Under the pieces are notes generated by a model. It was not told the DNA's origin and did no database searches. It saw only the letters and a list, made by a program, of their open reading frames with translations. Position numbers and translations under genes: made by a program. From positions 1 through 64,000 of the forward strand of contig DASTXH010000066.1 of NCBI GenBank assembly GCA_035758575.1: DNA of 64,000 bases. Direction: 5' to 3'. This DNA comes from JANWHZ01 sp035758575. Its GTDB lineage: Bacteria; Patescibacteriota; Saccharimonadia; Saccharimonadales; UBA4665. Of this stretch, positions 1 to 7,410 are shown piece after piece; position 1 is the stretch's first letter; every line of letters starts with the position of its first letter.

Positions 1-671
1 GGCATCCGCACCAGTACGTATTGGTCCAGCCGGCCGCCCAGGCCGCGGGCCAGCTTGAACCCGGTTACCTCGGCGGAGTTAGCATCACCGCCCATCGCAT
101 CCCATAGCTTGTCGCGGGGGATTTTGCGGGCTGGGTGCGGTGGAGGCCCAGAATCATGCACGATGTAGTTGCCGTTTTCGCTGCCTATGACGAGTAATGC
201 ATGGTTGGCGTAGCCAGGTATGTCGTTGAGCATATGGCTATTGAGGGTCACAAACACCAGACGGTCTTCGTCCAGCATATCGTCGATGTCTTGCAAGCGC
301 GGACGCCGCCGCTCCCAGTGTACGGTTTTTAGAAACTCGGGTATAAGAGGCTGAATATCACGAATGTTGCTATGCGCCAGCCACCACTCCACTTCTTGAG
401 CTGGGTAGACATGATGCAAATATGCCTCGCCCTGTTCGGCATAGGCGCGGTAATCAAAATGCTCAATCATACGGATATCAAAGCCTATGGCGGCCATCTT
501 GGTGAGGGCGTCGATGGTCCAGGCGGCGCGGCCGGGCTGATAGCCGGTCAGCTCGTCGGCCTGTTCCCATGATAAACGTTTGCCGGTAAAGTACTGCACA
601 ATTGACCGGTAAGCAGCCACCATGTAGCGCATGTTGTCCTCGTGGTTGGCGTAAAAAGGCACTTGTTTCAT
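1..671 (-). CDS. C39-like peptidase family protein (partial, C-terminus outside window)
   Basis: Reading down from ATG at 671, the frame stays open to the window edge (223 codons seen). The pattern resembles the C39-like 'peptidase_C39_2' group: an N-terminal VPFYANHEDNMR block, a GKxxW-like stretch (GYQPGRAAWTIDAL), a central VTLNSHMLN block, GYANHALLVIG around the usual catalytic His, and IVHDSGPPPHPAR. Family members normally have a Cys in the first block (…MxCxxAA…); here the aligned position is Tyr (MRYMVAAYRS), so the protein may be inactive as a protease. It starts 11 nt after the trpS stop and is probably the last gene seen of the DAHP synthase-trpS operon. Its substrate is unknown. 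The family call is moderate; the missing Cys is judged from memory of the family. Confidence 0.6.
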   Translation of the reverse strand, partial: MKQVPFYANHEDNMRYMVAAYRSIVQYFTGKRLSWEQADELTGYQPGRAAWTIDALTKMAAIGFDIRMIEHFDYRAYAEQGEAYLHHVYPAQEVEWWLAHSNIRDIQPLIPEFLKTVHWERRRPRLQDIDDMLDEDRLVFVTLNSHMLNDIPGYANHALLVIGSENGNYIVHDSGPPPHPARKIPRDKLWDAMGGDANSAEVTGFKLARGLGGRLDQYVLVRM

Positions 672-682
672 GTATGTTCTGG

Positions 683-1783
683 TTAGGCAGCAGGGCGCAG
701 GCCAACGGCTTGCTGCACAGCTAGGAGTGTTTTGTCGGCGTGAGTGCGCATAGTACTTTCAGATGCCTCCAACTTGGCGTGTAGCGCGGATTCATCTATT
801 TCGGCCAGGCGCTTTTGGAATGCCATCAAGAATGATTGTACCTGTTCGGCGACGGCTTTTTTGAGGTCGCCATAGCTGGTTTTGCCTTCCCACTCATCGT
901 TCACGCCTTGCACAGGCCGCTCGGTAAGCAGGGCCAGGATCTGCAGGAGGTTACAGATACCAGGTTGATTGTCGCGGTCATAATGGATGACGCCTACGGA
1001 ATCCGTAGTAGCGCTCATAATCTTTTTGGCAGCTGCGGTGGGATCGTCGCCCAGGAAAATTACGCCCTTGCCGGTTTCATCGCTCTTGCTCATTTTCTTA
1101 GTAGGATCCATCAGGTCTTTGATGCGTAAACCTTGGTCTTTGCCAAAGAATTTGTGCTGCTCGGCAACTGACTTCGGTACGGTAAACAGCTCGCCGAAGC
1201 GGCCATTCAGACGCTCGGCAATATCACGGGTAAACTCTAGGTGCTGCGTCTGGTCTTCACCGACCGGCACGTACGCTGCATTGTATAGTAATATATCCGC
1301 TGCCATCAGCACTGGGTAGTTAAAGAGTCCAACAGAAATGCTCGCGTTTTGCATTTTTACGTCAACGGAGTGCTCTTTTTGCGGGTTGAAATCAACCGCG
1401 CCGGTAGTTTCGATTAGTTTCTGCGATTTGTCTTTGAATTGGGTCATGCGGCTCATTTCGCCGAAGCCGGTGAAGCAGTCTAATATCCACGTCAGCTCGC
1501 TGTGGGCGGGAATATAGCTTTGGCGGTAGATGTACAAGTCGGGGTTGTTTAGGTCAAGGCCCGCCGCGGCAAACATCTTGATGTTGTGCATGGTCTGCGC
1601 ATACAGCGCCGCGTGGTCGATGGGTGTGGTAAAGCTATGCAGGTCGGGTACGAACAGGTTTATCTGGTATTCGCCCGCTCGTTTGTTGGCCATGTCTACC
1701 ATGGGCAGCAAGGCACCAAAGTAGTTACCAATGTGTAGGTCGTTGTTGGCGCGTAGGCCGGTTAGGATGACTGGTTTGCTCAT
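683..1783 (-). CDS. trpS: Tryptophanyl-tRNA synthetase
   Basis: Class I aminoacyl-tRNA synthetase that charges tRNA-Trp with tryptophan in the cytoplasm. The 366 residues include the HIGH-type signature as HIGN at residues 17-20 and the KMSKS loop as KKMSKSDETGKG near residue 229, with the Rossmann fold blocks between them (for example the PVGEDQTQHLEFTRDIAERLN segment, broken by the 20-residue limit here: PVGEDQ then HLEFTRDIA). Length is slightly above the usual 330-350. It begins 10 nt after the DAHP synthase stop, so the two are almost certainly co-transcribed. That places a charging enzyme for tryptophan under the same aromatic attenuator as the first enzyme of aromatic biosynthesis. Confidence 0.97.
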   Translation of the reverse strand: MSKPVILTGLRANNDLHIGNYFGALLPMVDMANKRAGEYQINLFVPDLHSFTTPIDHAALYAQTMHNIKMFAAAGLDLNNPDLYIYRQSYIPAHSELTWILDCFTGFGEMSRMTQFKDKSQKLIETTGAVDFNPQKEHSVDVKMQNASISVGLFNYPVLMAADILLYNAAYVPVGEDQTQHLEFTRDIAERLNGRFGELFTVPKSVAEQHKFFGKDQGLRIKDLMDPTKKMSKSDETGKGVIFLGDDPTAAAKKIMSATTDSVGVIHYDRDNQPGICNLLQILALLTERPVQGVNDEWEGKTSYGDLKKAVAEQVQSFLMAFQKRLAEIDESALHAKLEASESTMRTHADKTLLAVQQAVGLRPAA

Positions 1784-1793
1784 ATTGTCCTCA

Positions 1794-2750
1794 TTATACC
1801 TTACTCGTTGTCTGTACGGCGCGCATCCTCAGTTCGTGCAGGCGCAGTACGCTGGCGAGAGCAATTTCGGGAGCGATAACGGGGTCGGTTGGTGTCGGTG
1901 CCGCTGAGGCCTCCACCATCATACCTATTGGCAGCTCGCCGCATTTTACTGCCAGTTCAATGACCCGTTCCATGCAAGCAATTTGTCCGGCCTCTGTTTT
2001 GGTCGTGCCGCCAGTTTGGTTGAAGGCGATTGAACTGCCGTGTGCTACGTCTACGATTACTCTGCCCTCGGTACGCTCAAGCGCATCACGATAGTAGCGC
2101 TCCCACGATTTCGGTGTCTGCGCTTCAGTACCGCCACGGTAAATGAGCACGGCCGGCGCGCCCGTTTCACCACGGATTTCGGCCACATGGGCGATGTGCT
2201 GCAAAGCGACGTCGACAGTGCCATCCATGGCATTCTTGATGCCGATAGGTAATGTAGGCTCAGCGGTAGCCAGATTGTCTACGAGCTCGTGCCCGCCCGC
2301 ATTGCGGCTGCCGTTCCAGCCGAATACCAGGTACCCAGCGTAGCGTGCAATGTGACTATGGTTGCCTACTTCGGCAGCAACATTGCCGTACCGGTTGGCT
2401 TGGCCGCTAATGATTTGGAACGCTTGTTCTACGGTTTCTGGTTCGGTCTCCATGCCGTGCCAGTCGGCTGGATCCGTCCGCGGTTTCCAGAATGGAGTCC
2501 TATGGGCTATGTAAAGCCCGGGGTGTTGCTCTGTAGCTTCGTATAGCTGGCTGCCTTCTTTGGCGATAATGTATTGGTGCGGCGTCATGGCGCAAGGGCC
2601 AATGATACCGATGAAGCCAGGGCAGCCGCCAGTAATAATCGTACTTAGATACGCACGGTTATTTTGGCTTTGTGCAGTTGCTTGTTCGCTCAGCGGGTAC
2701 TGCTGATGCAATGTGTCGGTGGTGGGTAGATCGGGTGCTTGCCTGGGCAT
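1794..2750 (-). CDS. aroF: 3-deoxy-7-phosphoheptulonate (DAHP) synthase, class I
   Basis: Condenses phosphoenolpyruvate and erythrose 4-phosphate, the entry step of the shikimate pathway. The 318 residues carry family marks: GPCAMTP with the metal-binding Cys53, FWKPRTDPADW with KPRT at 89-92, VDVAHGSS with His237, GMMVEAS with Glu270 and TDP with Asp279, matching the Cys/His/Glu/Asp metal set of E. coli AroG. It is shorter than AroF/G/H (about 350). The start ATG at 2750 has AGGAG nine bases upstream. An intrinsic terminator and an aromatic-rich leader ORF lie immediately upstream, so expression is probably set by attenuation. No other shikimate gene is in the window, so whether the pathway is complete cannot be told. 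A sister class (KDO8P synthase) is less likely given KPRT and the metal ligands. Confidence 0.88.
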   Translation of the reverse strand: MPRQAPDLPTTDTLHQQYPLSEQATAQSQNNRAYLSTIITGGCPGFIGIIGPCAMTPHQYIIAKEGSQLYEATEQHPGLYIAHRTPFWKPRTDPADWHGMETEPETVEQAFQIISGQANRYGNVAAEVGNHSHIARYAGYLVFGWNGSRNAGGHELVDNLATAEPTLPIGIKNAMDGTVDVALQHIAHVAEIRGETGAPAVLIYRGGTEAQTPKSWERYYRDALERTEGRVIVDVAHGSSIAFNQTGGTTKTEAGQIACMERVIELAVKCGELPIGMMVEASAAPTPTDPVIAPEIALASVLRLHELRMRAVQTTSKV

Positions 2751-2775
2751 GGCGTGGTACTCCTGTTTGACAAAT

Positions 2776-2800
2776 AAAAAGACCGCCGGTTGGCGGCCTC
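2776..2800 (-). terminator. Attenuator terminator in the aro-trpS leader
   Basis: On the minus strand the arms GGCCGCC (2798-2792) and GGCGGTC (2787-2781) pair over an AACC loop, extended by A-U and G-U pairs, and are followed directly by TTTTT (2780-2776). It sits 26 nt before the DAHP synthase start and after the leader ORF, so it can only act as a premature terminator. Its 5' arm contains CCGCCAA, the perfect complement of TTGGCGG at 2857-2851 inside the leader ORF, giving a competing antiterminator. Confidence 0.88.
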
Positions 2801-2818
2801 TTCACTATGTTTCAGGTT

Positions 2819-2902
2819 TTACCTACGGGTGCTTAAACGCACTGAACAAACCGCCAAGCGAGGGAGTGTAAACCAATAAAAGTAGCTGGCTATTTTGTTC
2901 AT
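2819..2902 (-). CDS. Aromatic leader peptide (attenuator, 27 aa)
   Basis: ATG at 2902, stop TAA at 2821-2819. The peptide begins MNKIASYFYWFTLPRL and has Tyr-Phe-Tyr-Trp-Phe at residues 7-11, codons at 2884-2870. All five are aromatic residues made by the pathway whose first enzyme is encoded next, so the reading frame looks selected to sense charged tRNA. Segment 1 GCCAGC (2890-2885), just before these codons, can pair with GCTTGGC (2859-2853). The overlapping TTGGCGG (2857-2851) can instead pair with the terminator 5' arm. A ribosome stalled on the aromatic codons would mask segment 1 and favour the antiterminator. The Shine-Dalgarno is weak (AGAG); the transcript may be nearly leaderless. 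Seen directly: ORF and pairings. Inferred: function. Confidence 0.82.
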   Translation of the reverse strand: MNKIASYFYWFTLPRLAVCSVRLSTRR

Positions 2903-2909
2903 GCAATTT

Positions 2910-2939
2910 ACTCTATCAGAAACAAGTGTCTGTCTGCAA
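2910..2939 (-). promoter_or_regulatory. Candidate promoter of the aro leader
   Basis: On the minus strand, TTGCAG (2939-2934) and TAGAGT (2915-2910) are 18 bases apart. The -10 lies only 7 bases before the leader ATG, so a transcript from here would start at or next to the start codon. The hexamers are mediocre and another promoter further up cannot be excluded. Confidence 0.35.
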
Positions 2940-2946
2940 CCAATAA

Positions 2947-2960
2947 GTGACCTAGGTCAC
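2947..2960. promoter_or_regulatory. 14-bp perfect palindrome, candidate operator
   Basis: GTGACCTAGGTCAC is a perfect palindrome lying between the divergent aro leader (minus) and the 3025 gene (plus), 8 bases upstream of the candidate -35 for the aro leader. It suits a dimeric regulator that could act on either or both directions. No regulator gene is adjacent. Confidence 0.45.
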
Positions 2961-3024
2961 ATACTTTGCCCCCACAATAGCCTTAGGATAGCAACAGGAA
3001 AATTTGAGATGAGGAGGCGCTGAT

Positions 3025-3687
3025 ATGCGTTCTGAGTTTTTGGCCGCTACGGGTGCGGCATTTGTCTTGACGGAAGGAATGTTGGGTGCTGCGATTGATG
3101 CCCAGCCGGTGCAGGCGCAAACACCTGTCCGTACGGTATCGTATGAACAAGTGCACGCTGGCCCGATCCCATCTGAGGTGGCCTTGCAGGAAGTACTGAG
3201 TAAGCTCGGGCAACTAGGTATCGCTAGTGAAGCGGGTCAGGGGCAGCTTTCTGAGGATGACCCGTCGGGGTTGTGTCCTACAGCAGCCTACCCTGATGCG
3301 GGCGACGTTATTTACCTTGGACCCGATAACACTGACCCCGCGTGCACCAACAATGGCCTGTTCGCGAACCCCCTGAATAACCCGCGGGTGTGCCCTAATG
3401 GGACGCAGCACCCAGGGGCGGTCATTGAGGGCGGTCTTGACGAGTATTACCAGTCAAGCTGCGGCAAAACCGCTACCATGCCTCAGTCTACGCCCACGCA
3501 GCGCCCAGCAGCCACACCAGCGCAGAGCCATAACAGTCAACCTGCCGCCACGCCCACCACAAACGAGTCCGACACTACCGGATCAAATGTGAGCGGTGGC
3601 GAGTATCTTGGGGTTATGCTGGCATTGATAGTTGGTGGCGGAGCCATATATGTTGCTGCGTCAATGCGAGGCAAAAGCAAACCCTAA
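3025..3687 (+). CDS. Small secreted, C-terminally membrane-anchored protein, unknown
   Basis: 220 residues; ATG at 3025 follows a strong GAGGAGG. The N-terminus has an Ala-rich hydrophobic stretch (LAATGAAFVLTEGMLGAA, residues 6-23) and AQA-like sites near 38, consistent with a signal peptide or short anchor. The middle (about 75-145) has five cysteines (GLCPT, DPACTN, RVCPN, SSCGK region) and could form disulfides outside the cell. A Pro/Thr/Ser/Gln-rich linker runs about 150-190, then a hydrophobic segment (YLGVMLALIVGGGAIYVAAS) and a basic tail RGKSKP, an anchor with a cytoplasmic stop-transfer. No family was recognised. It is transcribed away from the aro operon, alone, and ends at a strong terminator. 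Confidence 0.75.
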   Translation: MRSEFLAATGAAFVLTEGMLGAAIDAQPVQAQTPVRTVSYEQVHAGPIPSEVALQEVLSKLGQLGIASEAGQGQLSEDDPSGLCPTAAYPDAGDVIYLGPDNTDPACTNNGLFANPLNNPRVCPNGTQHPGAVIEGGLDEYYQSSCGKTATMPQSTPTQRPAATPAQSHNSQPAATPTTNESDTTGSNVSGGEYLGVMLALIVGGGAIYVAASMRGKSKP

Positions 3688-3700
3688 GCGCTTTGCAATA

Positions 3701-3734
3701 AAAAATACACGGCAGATATTTGCCGTGTATTTTT
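3701..3734. terminator. Bidirectional terminator between the 3025 gene and rpsI
   Basis: Perfect 14-bp inverted repeat: AAAAATACACGGCA (3701-3714), loop GATATT, then the exact complement (3721-3734). A- and T-tracts on both sides make it work in both directions. It ends the plus-strand gene at 3687 and the long ribosomal cluster whose last gene, rpsI, stops at 3750. Confidence 0.93.
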
Positions 3735-3749
3735 ATAGTTGCGCACGTA

Positions 3750-4148
3750 TTAGCGCTTGGTGAACTGGCGCTGCTTGCGTGCACCCTTAAGGCCGAACTT
3801 CTTGCGTTCCTTTTCACGGGAGTCGCGGGTAAGAAGTTCTGCGCGCTTCAGGGTACCCTTCAGGCTTTCGTTCATGGTGCTCAGTGCTTTGGCGATGCCT
3901 AGGCGGATTGCTTCTGCCTGGCCGTCGATACCGCCGCCGCTGACGCGGACGGTTATGGTGTACTTGTTTTCGAGGTCAAGGACGCTGAACGGTTCCTGTA
4001 GCTTGGCGAGTAAGTATTTGCTCTCGGCAAAGTACTCATTAGCCGGCTTGTCGTTTATGGTAATGGTGCCTTTGCCGCCAACCAAGCGTACGCGTGCGGT
4101 AGCGGTCTTGCGGCGGCCAACAACCTGGAAGTAGTCGTTGCTGCTCAT
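3750..4148 (-). CDS. rpsI: 30S ribosomal protein S9
   Basis: 132 residues, normal length. The family blocks GRRKTATARVRLVGGKGTI and NDKPANEYF are present near the N-terminus, and the basic tail ends KQRQFTKR (usually FSKR), the extension that reaches the P-site tRNA in the 30S head. Last gene of the cluster, one base after rplM, the usual L13-S9 pair. Here the pair is fused to the end of the spc/alpha cluster after rplQ. Confidence 0.98.
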   Translation of the reverse strand: MSSNDYFQVVGRRKTATARVRLVGGKGTITINDKPANEYFAESKYLLAKLQEPFSVLDLENKYTITVRVSGGGIDGQAEAIRLGIAKALSTMNESLKGTLKRAELLTRDSREKERKKFGLKGARKQRQFTKR

Positions 4149-4149
4149 A

Positions 4150-4584
4150 TTATTTTGCTTCCTTTACGGTTTCTGGCTTCTGTGCCTCGTGGTTGTGCTC
4201 GGCGCCAGCGTAGATTTTCAGGCGCTCCAGGCGGCCGTCGCGCAGTTTGTTGACCGGCAGCATGCCGCGGACGGCATGGAAGATTACTTCAGTAGGATCA
4301 ACAAGCATCTGCTCTGCCAGTGTGCGCTCATGCAGGTTACCGGCATAGCCGCTGTGGCGGTAGTACTTCTTAGTATTGAGCTTGTCGCCTGTTACCTTCA
4401 GGCTGCCGGCATTTACGATGATGACGTAGTCGCCGCAGTCTATGTGGGCGGTTACCTGGGGCTTGCCCTTGCCGAGCAGCAGGCTTGCAGCCCGAGTGCT
4501 CAGCCGGCCAAGCGGCATGGTTGATGCATCAAGCACGTACCACTTTCGGGTAATGTCGGCTGGCTTTGCGCTGTAAGTCTTCAT
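4150..4584 (-). CDS. rplM: 50S ribosomal protein L13
   Basis: 144 residues, normal for bacteria. Seen: RKWYVLDASTMPLGRLSTRAASLL near the N-terminus (split here: KWYVLDAS, PLGRLST), DYVIIVNAG, KKYYRHSGYAGN, and AVRGMLPVNKLRDGRLERLKIYAG near the C-terminus (AVRGMLP, LRDGRL). It is an early-assembly 23S rRNA binder. The start overlaps the rplQ stop by one base, showing tight coupling. Confidence 0.98.
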   Translation of the reverse strand: MKTYSAKPADITRKWYVLDASTMPLGRLSTRAASLLLGKGKPQVTAHIDCGDYVIIVNAGSLKVTGDKLNTKKYYRHSGYAGNLHERTLAEQMLVDPTEVIFHAVRGMLPVNKLRDGRLERLKIYAGAEHNHEAQKPETVKEAK

Positions 4585-5021
4585 TATTTCGTCTCCTCTG
4601 CAGCAGGCTTCTTAGCGGGAGCCTTCTTGGCGACAGCTGGCTTTGCAACTGGCGCTTCCTTCAGGTCATCCACGAAGCTGATGCGGGCCATCTGGGTGTT
4701 GTCGCCGCGGCGCAATTTAGTTTTCTCGATGCGCAGATGTCCGCTCGTGCGGCCCTGTAGCTTCGGCGCAATTTGGTCAACCAGCTTGTGGGCGCTCTCA
4801 ACGGTTTGTAAGCCACTGAGGACTTGGCGACGGTTGTGCAAATCGCCCTTCTTGGCTTTGGTAATGAGTTTTTCGACGTAAGGAACAATTTCCTTAGCTT
4901 TGGGTAATGTGGTCTCGATGGCTTCATCGCGTACAAGCGAGTCAGCGAGGCCCTTTACCAGGGCTCGGCGCTGATCGCGTTCGCGGTGAAACTTTCGACC
5001 TTTGTATCCGTGACGATGCAT
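4584..5021 (-). CDS. rplQ: 50S ribosomal protein L17
   Basis: 145 residues, longer than the 115-127 usual because of a Lys/Ala/Pro-rich tail (about residues 117-145: VAKPAVAKKAPAKKPAAEE). The core begins MHRHGYKGRKFHRERDQRRAL (KGRKFHRERDQR is the family block), followed by ALVKGLADSL and the LFDKIAP-like VDQIAPKLQGR. It follows rpoA by three bases, the standard rpoA-rplQ order. Confidence 0.97.
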   Translation of the reverse strand: MHRHGYKGRKFHRERDQRRALVKGLADSLVRDEAIETTLPKAKEIVPYVEKLITKAKKGDLHNRRQVLSGLQTVESAHKLVDQIAPKLQGRTSGHLRIEKTKLRRGDNTQMARISFVDDLKEAPVAKPAVAKKAPAKKPAAEETK

Positions 5022-5024
5022 AGT

Positions 5025-5969
5025 TTACAGCTCCAGCTCTGCGAGTTTTTCCTTCACTTCGTCAAGTGCCTTGCTGCCAAAGCCCTTGAGCTCGCGAAGT
5101 TCTACCTCGTTGAGGGCAAACAGATCGCGAATGGTGTGAATGTCGTTGTTAATGAGTGCGTTGGCGGTACGGGCAGACAGGTTCAGGTCCTCGATAGGAG
5201 TATCAAGCACTGAAGATTCGTCGCCCTTACCGTCTTCAAAATGACCCAGGCCAGCTTCGCCGGCATGCGGCTCCATGGCTACGCGGGTTTTGCCTGCAAG
5301 CGCGGTGTACTGGTTTACCAGGATCGCCGCAGCCTCTTCAAAGGCGTCGCGCGGGGTGATTGTGCCATTGGTGTCTACGGTAAGGAGCAGGCGGTCAAAG
5401 GCCGTGTCCTGGCCGACGCGCATGTTCTCTACCTTGTAGCGTACACGGGAAACCGGGCCAAACAGTGCGTCGAGTGCAATGTGGTCGCTCGGCTTCTTGG
5501 TAGCGCTTTCTTCGATTTGGCGGTAGCCACGGCCGATCTCAACGATCAGATCCATGACAAACTCGGCCTTGTCGTCGTCGATAGTAGCGATAGCCTGTGA
5601 AGGGTTTACTACCTCAACATCTGCATTGGTTTCGATATCTTTTGCAGTAACAGTGCCCTTGCCCTTCTTGACAATGCGCAAGCTCTGTGCGTCCTGACCG
5701 TATACACGGAAGTGTACGTTCTTCAGGTTCTGCATGATGGTGACCACATCTTCCTTTACGCCCGGTACGGTCGTAAATTCGTGCGAGGCGCCTTCAATCT
5801 TGAATGATGTAACTGCCGCACCGGAGATGCTCGAAAGTAGCACGCGGCGCAAGCTGTTACCAAGGGTCATGCCGTAGCCACCGTGCAGCGGTTCAATAAC
5901 GATAGTGCTGCTAGTCTGGCTGTGGTCGTCGACGGTCACGATGCCTGGGGTGTGAATCAAAGTTGACAT
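5025..5969 (-). CDS. rpoA: DNA-directed RNA polymerase subunit alpha
   Basis: 314 residues, typical. The N-terminal dimerisation domain shows EPLHGGYGMTLGNSLRRVLL (residues about 27-46) and VTSFKIEGASHEFTTVPGV. A flexible linker at about 230-250 leads to the C-terminal DNA- and regulator-binding domain (LNLSARTANALINNDIHTI, ELRELKGFGSKALDEVKEKL). It scaffolds beta and beta' encoded at 28428-35806. Placed between rpsD and rplQ as in most bacteria. Confidence 0.98.
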   Translation of the reverse strand: MSTLIHTPGIVTVDDHSQTSSTIVIEPLHGGYGMTLGNSLRRVLLSSISGAAVTSFKIEGASHEFTTVPGVKEDVVTIMQNLKNVHFRVYGQDAQSLRIVKKGKGTVTAKDIETNADVEVVNPSQAIATIDDDKAEFVMDLIVEIGRGYRQIEESATKKPSDHIALDALFGPVSRVRYKVENMRVGQDTAFDRLLLTVDTNGTITPRDAFEEAAAILVNQYTALAGKTRVAMEPHAGEAGLGHFEDGKGDESSVLDTPIEDLNLSARTANALINNDIHTIRDLFALNEVELRELKGFGSKALDEVKEKLAELEL

Positions 5970-5987
5970 ACGTTCTACTAACCTCCT

Positions 5988-6605
5988 TTAGCGTGAGTAA
6001 TATTCGACGATTAGTTGCTCATTGATTTCTGGTTCGGCGTCATCGCGCGTCGGGAGGCCAGTTACTGCTAGGGTGACTTTCTTGCGGTCTACCTTTAGCC
6101 AACCTGGGGTTGACGAAGGTGCCGGGCTGATGTCATCGAGCTTCTTGAAATATTCGGTGCCAGTGCTGTGCTCGCGAACAGTAAGCGTGTCGCCAGCCTT
6201 GAGGCGGATGGATGGGATGTCGATGCGGCGGCCATTAAGCATGAAGTGACCATGGGTCACTAGCTGGCGTGCAGCGCGGCGCGATGGAGCGAAGCCTGCG
6301 CGGTACACGGCGTTGTCGGCGCGTTGCTCCAGAAGTTGCAGCAATACCGTGCCGGATTGGCCGCGGCTGCGGCTGGCTTCAGCCATCAGGTTGCTGAACT
6401 GGCGCTCAAGCAAGCCGTACAGGCGCTTCACCTTCTGCTTTTCACGCAGCTGGGCGGCATATTGGCTGGTCTTAGCGCGCATGCCGCGGCTTTGTTGCTG
6501 GCCTGGAGGTGTCGGGCGCTTTACGAGCGCCTTATGAGCCTTGGGGTGGAGGGCATAGCCTTCACGACGGCTCATCTTAACAATAGAATGAGTATCTCGT
6601 GCCAT
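5988..6605 (-). CDS. rpsD: 30S ribosomal protein S4
   Basis: 205 residues, normal. The N-terminal part lacks the four-Cys zinc site found in some S4 proteins (C-minus form). The S4 RNA-binding domain is clear: QRADNAVYRAGFAPSRRAARQLVTHGHFMLNGRRIDIPS, in parts RADNAVYRAGF, SRRAARQLVTHGH and LNGRRIDIPS. It nucleates 30S body assembly and in other bacteria represses its own operon; no such site was checked here. 3 bases downstream of rpsK. Confidence 0.98.
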   Translation of the reverse strand: MARDTHSIVKMSRREGYALHPKAHKALVKRPTPPGQQQSRGMRAKTSQYAAQLREKQKVKRLYGLLERQFSNLMAEASRSRGQSGTVLLQLLEQRADNAVYRAGFAPSRRAARQLVTHGHFMLNGRRIDIPSIRLKAGDTLTVREHSTGTEYFKKLDDISPAPSSTPGWLKVDRKKVTLAVTGLPTRDDAEPEINEQLIVEYYSR

Positions 6606-6608
6606 ACG

Positions 6609-7004
6609 TTACACCCTTCTCGCTTTCTTTGGCCTTACGCCACCGTGGGGTACGCCGGTTACATCTTTGATGCCTTCGACCTGGATGTCCAGGCTGGTCA
6701 GGGCACGGACAGCTGCGTCGCGGCCCAGGCCTACGCCTTTAATGAACACTTCAGCCTTAGCAAAACCATATTGCTGCTTTGCGGCCTGGCCTGCTTTTTC
6801 AGTTGCCACTTGCGCTGCATAGGCGGTGCCTTTTTTGGAACCGCGGAAGCCGCAGGAGCCTGCACTCACGCTTGCAAGTGCTGCGCCGTTGGCATCAGTA
6901 AAGGTGACGATTGTATTGTTGAAGGTAGCCAGCACATGCACCTGCCCTTGGGCAACGGTCCGCTTGGCTTTCTTCTTCTTTGGAGTAGTAGTTGTCTCTG
7001 CCAT
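6609..7004 (-). CDS. rpsK: 30S ribosomal protein S11
   Basis: 131 residues, normal. After a Lys-rich N-terminus come HVLATFNNTIVTFTDANG, SAGSCGFRGSKKGTAYAAQ and the C-terminal block DVTGVPHGGVRPKKARRV (commonly GCRPPKRRRV). It lies in the 30S platform near the mRNA exit. The gene follows rpsM with 15 bases between. Confidence 0.98.
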   Translation of the reverse strand: MAETTTTPKKKKAKRTVAQGQVHVLATFNNTIVTFTDANGAALASVSAGSCGFRGSKKGTAYAAQVATEKAGQAAKQQYGFAKAEVFIKGVGLGRDAAVRALTSLDIQVEGIKDVTGVPHGGVRPKKARRV

Positions 7005-7019
7005 TGCTATTTCTTATCC

Positions 7020-7406
7020 TTAGGTCTTAGACGGTGCCTTCTTAGCAGTACCACCAACAGTCACCTTGCGGCCGCGGCGCGTGCGCGCATTGGTCTTGGT
7101 GCGCTGGCCGCGACTTGGCAGATTCGCCTTGTGTCGCAGACCGCGGTACGAGTTGATGTCTTTCAGCCGCTTGATGTTGCCGGCAACGATACGCTGCAGC
7201 TCACCTTCAACGGTGTACTTGCTGTTGATAATTTCCTGGATGCGCGAAATTTCTGCATCGGTCAGGTTCTTGGCGCGGACAGTCGGATCTACCTTGGCTT
7301 CACCAAGGATATCCTGGCTGCTCTTTGGCCCAATGCCGTAGACATAGGTCAATGCCACGTGGATCTGCTTTTCGTTCGGGATTGTTACCCCAGAAATTCT
7401 TGCCAT
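7020..7406 (-). CDS. rpsM: 30S ribosomal protein S13
   Basis: 128 residues. Family blocks: MARISGVTIPNEKQIHVALT at the start, YGIGPKSSQDIL (helix-two-turns-helix), NIKRLKDINSYRGLRHKANLPSRGQRTKTNAR (parts NIKRLKDI, YRGLRHK, RGQRTKTNARTRRG). It bridges 30S head and 50S. The C-terminal tail is slightly extended (VTVGGTAKKAPSKT). It starts 5 bases after rpmJ ends. Confidence 0.98.
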   Translation of the reverse strand: MARISGVTIPNEKQIHVALTYVYGIGPKSSQDILGEAKVDPTVRAKNLTDAEISRIQEIINSKYTVEGELQRIVAGNIKRLKDINSYRGLRHKANLPSRGQRTKTNARTRRGRKVTVGGTAKKAPSKT

Positions 7407-7410
7407 AACC

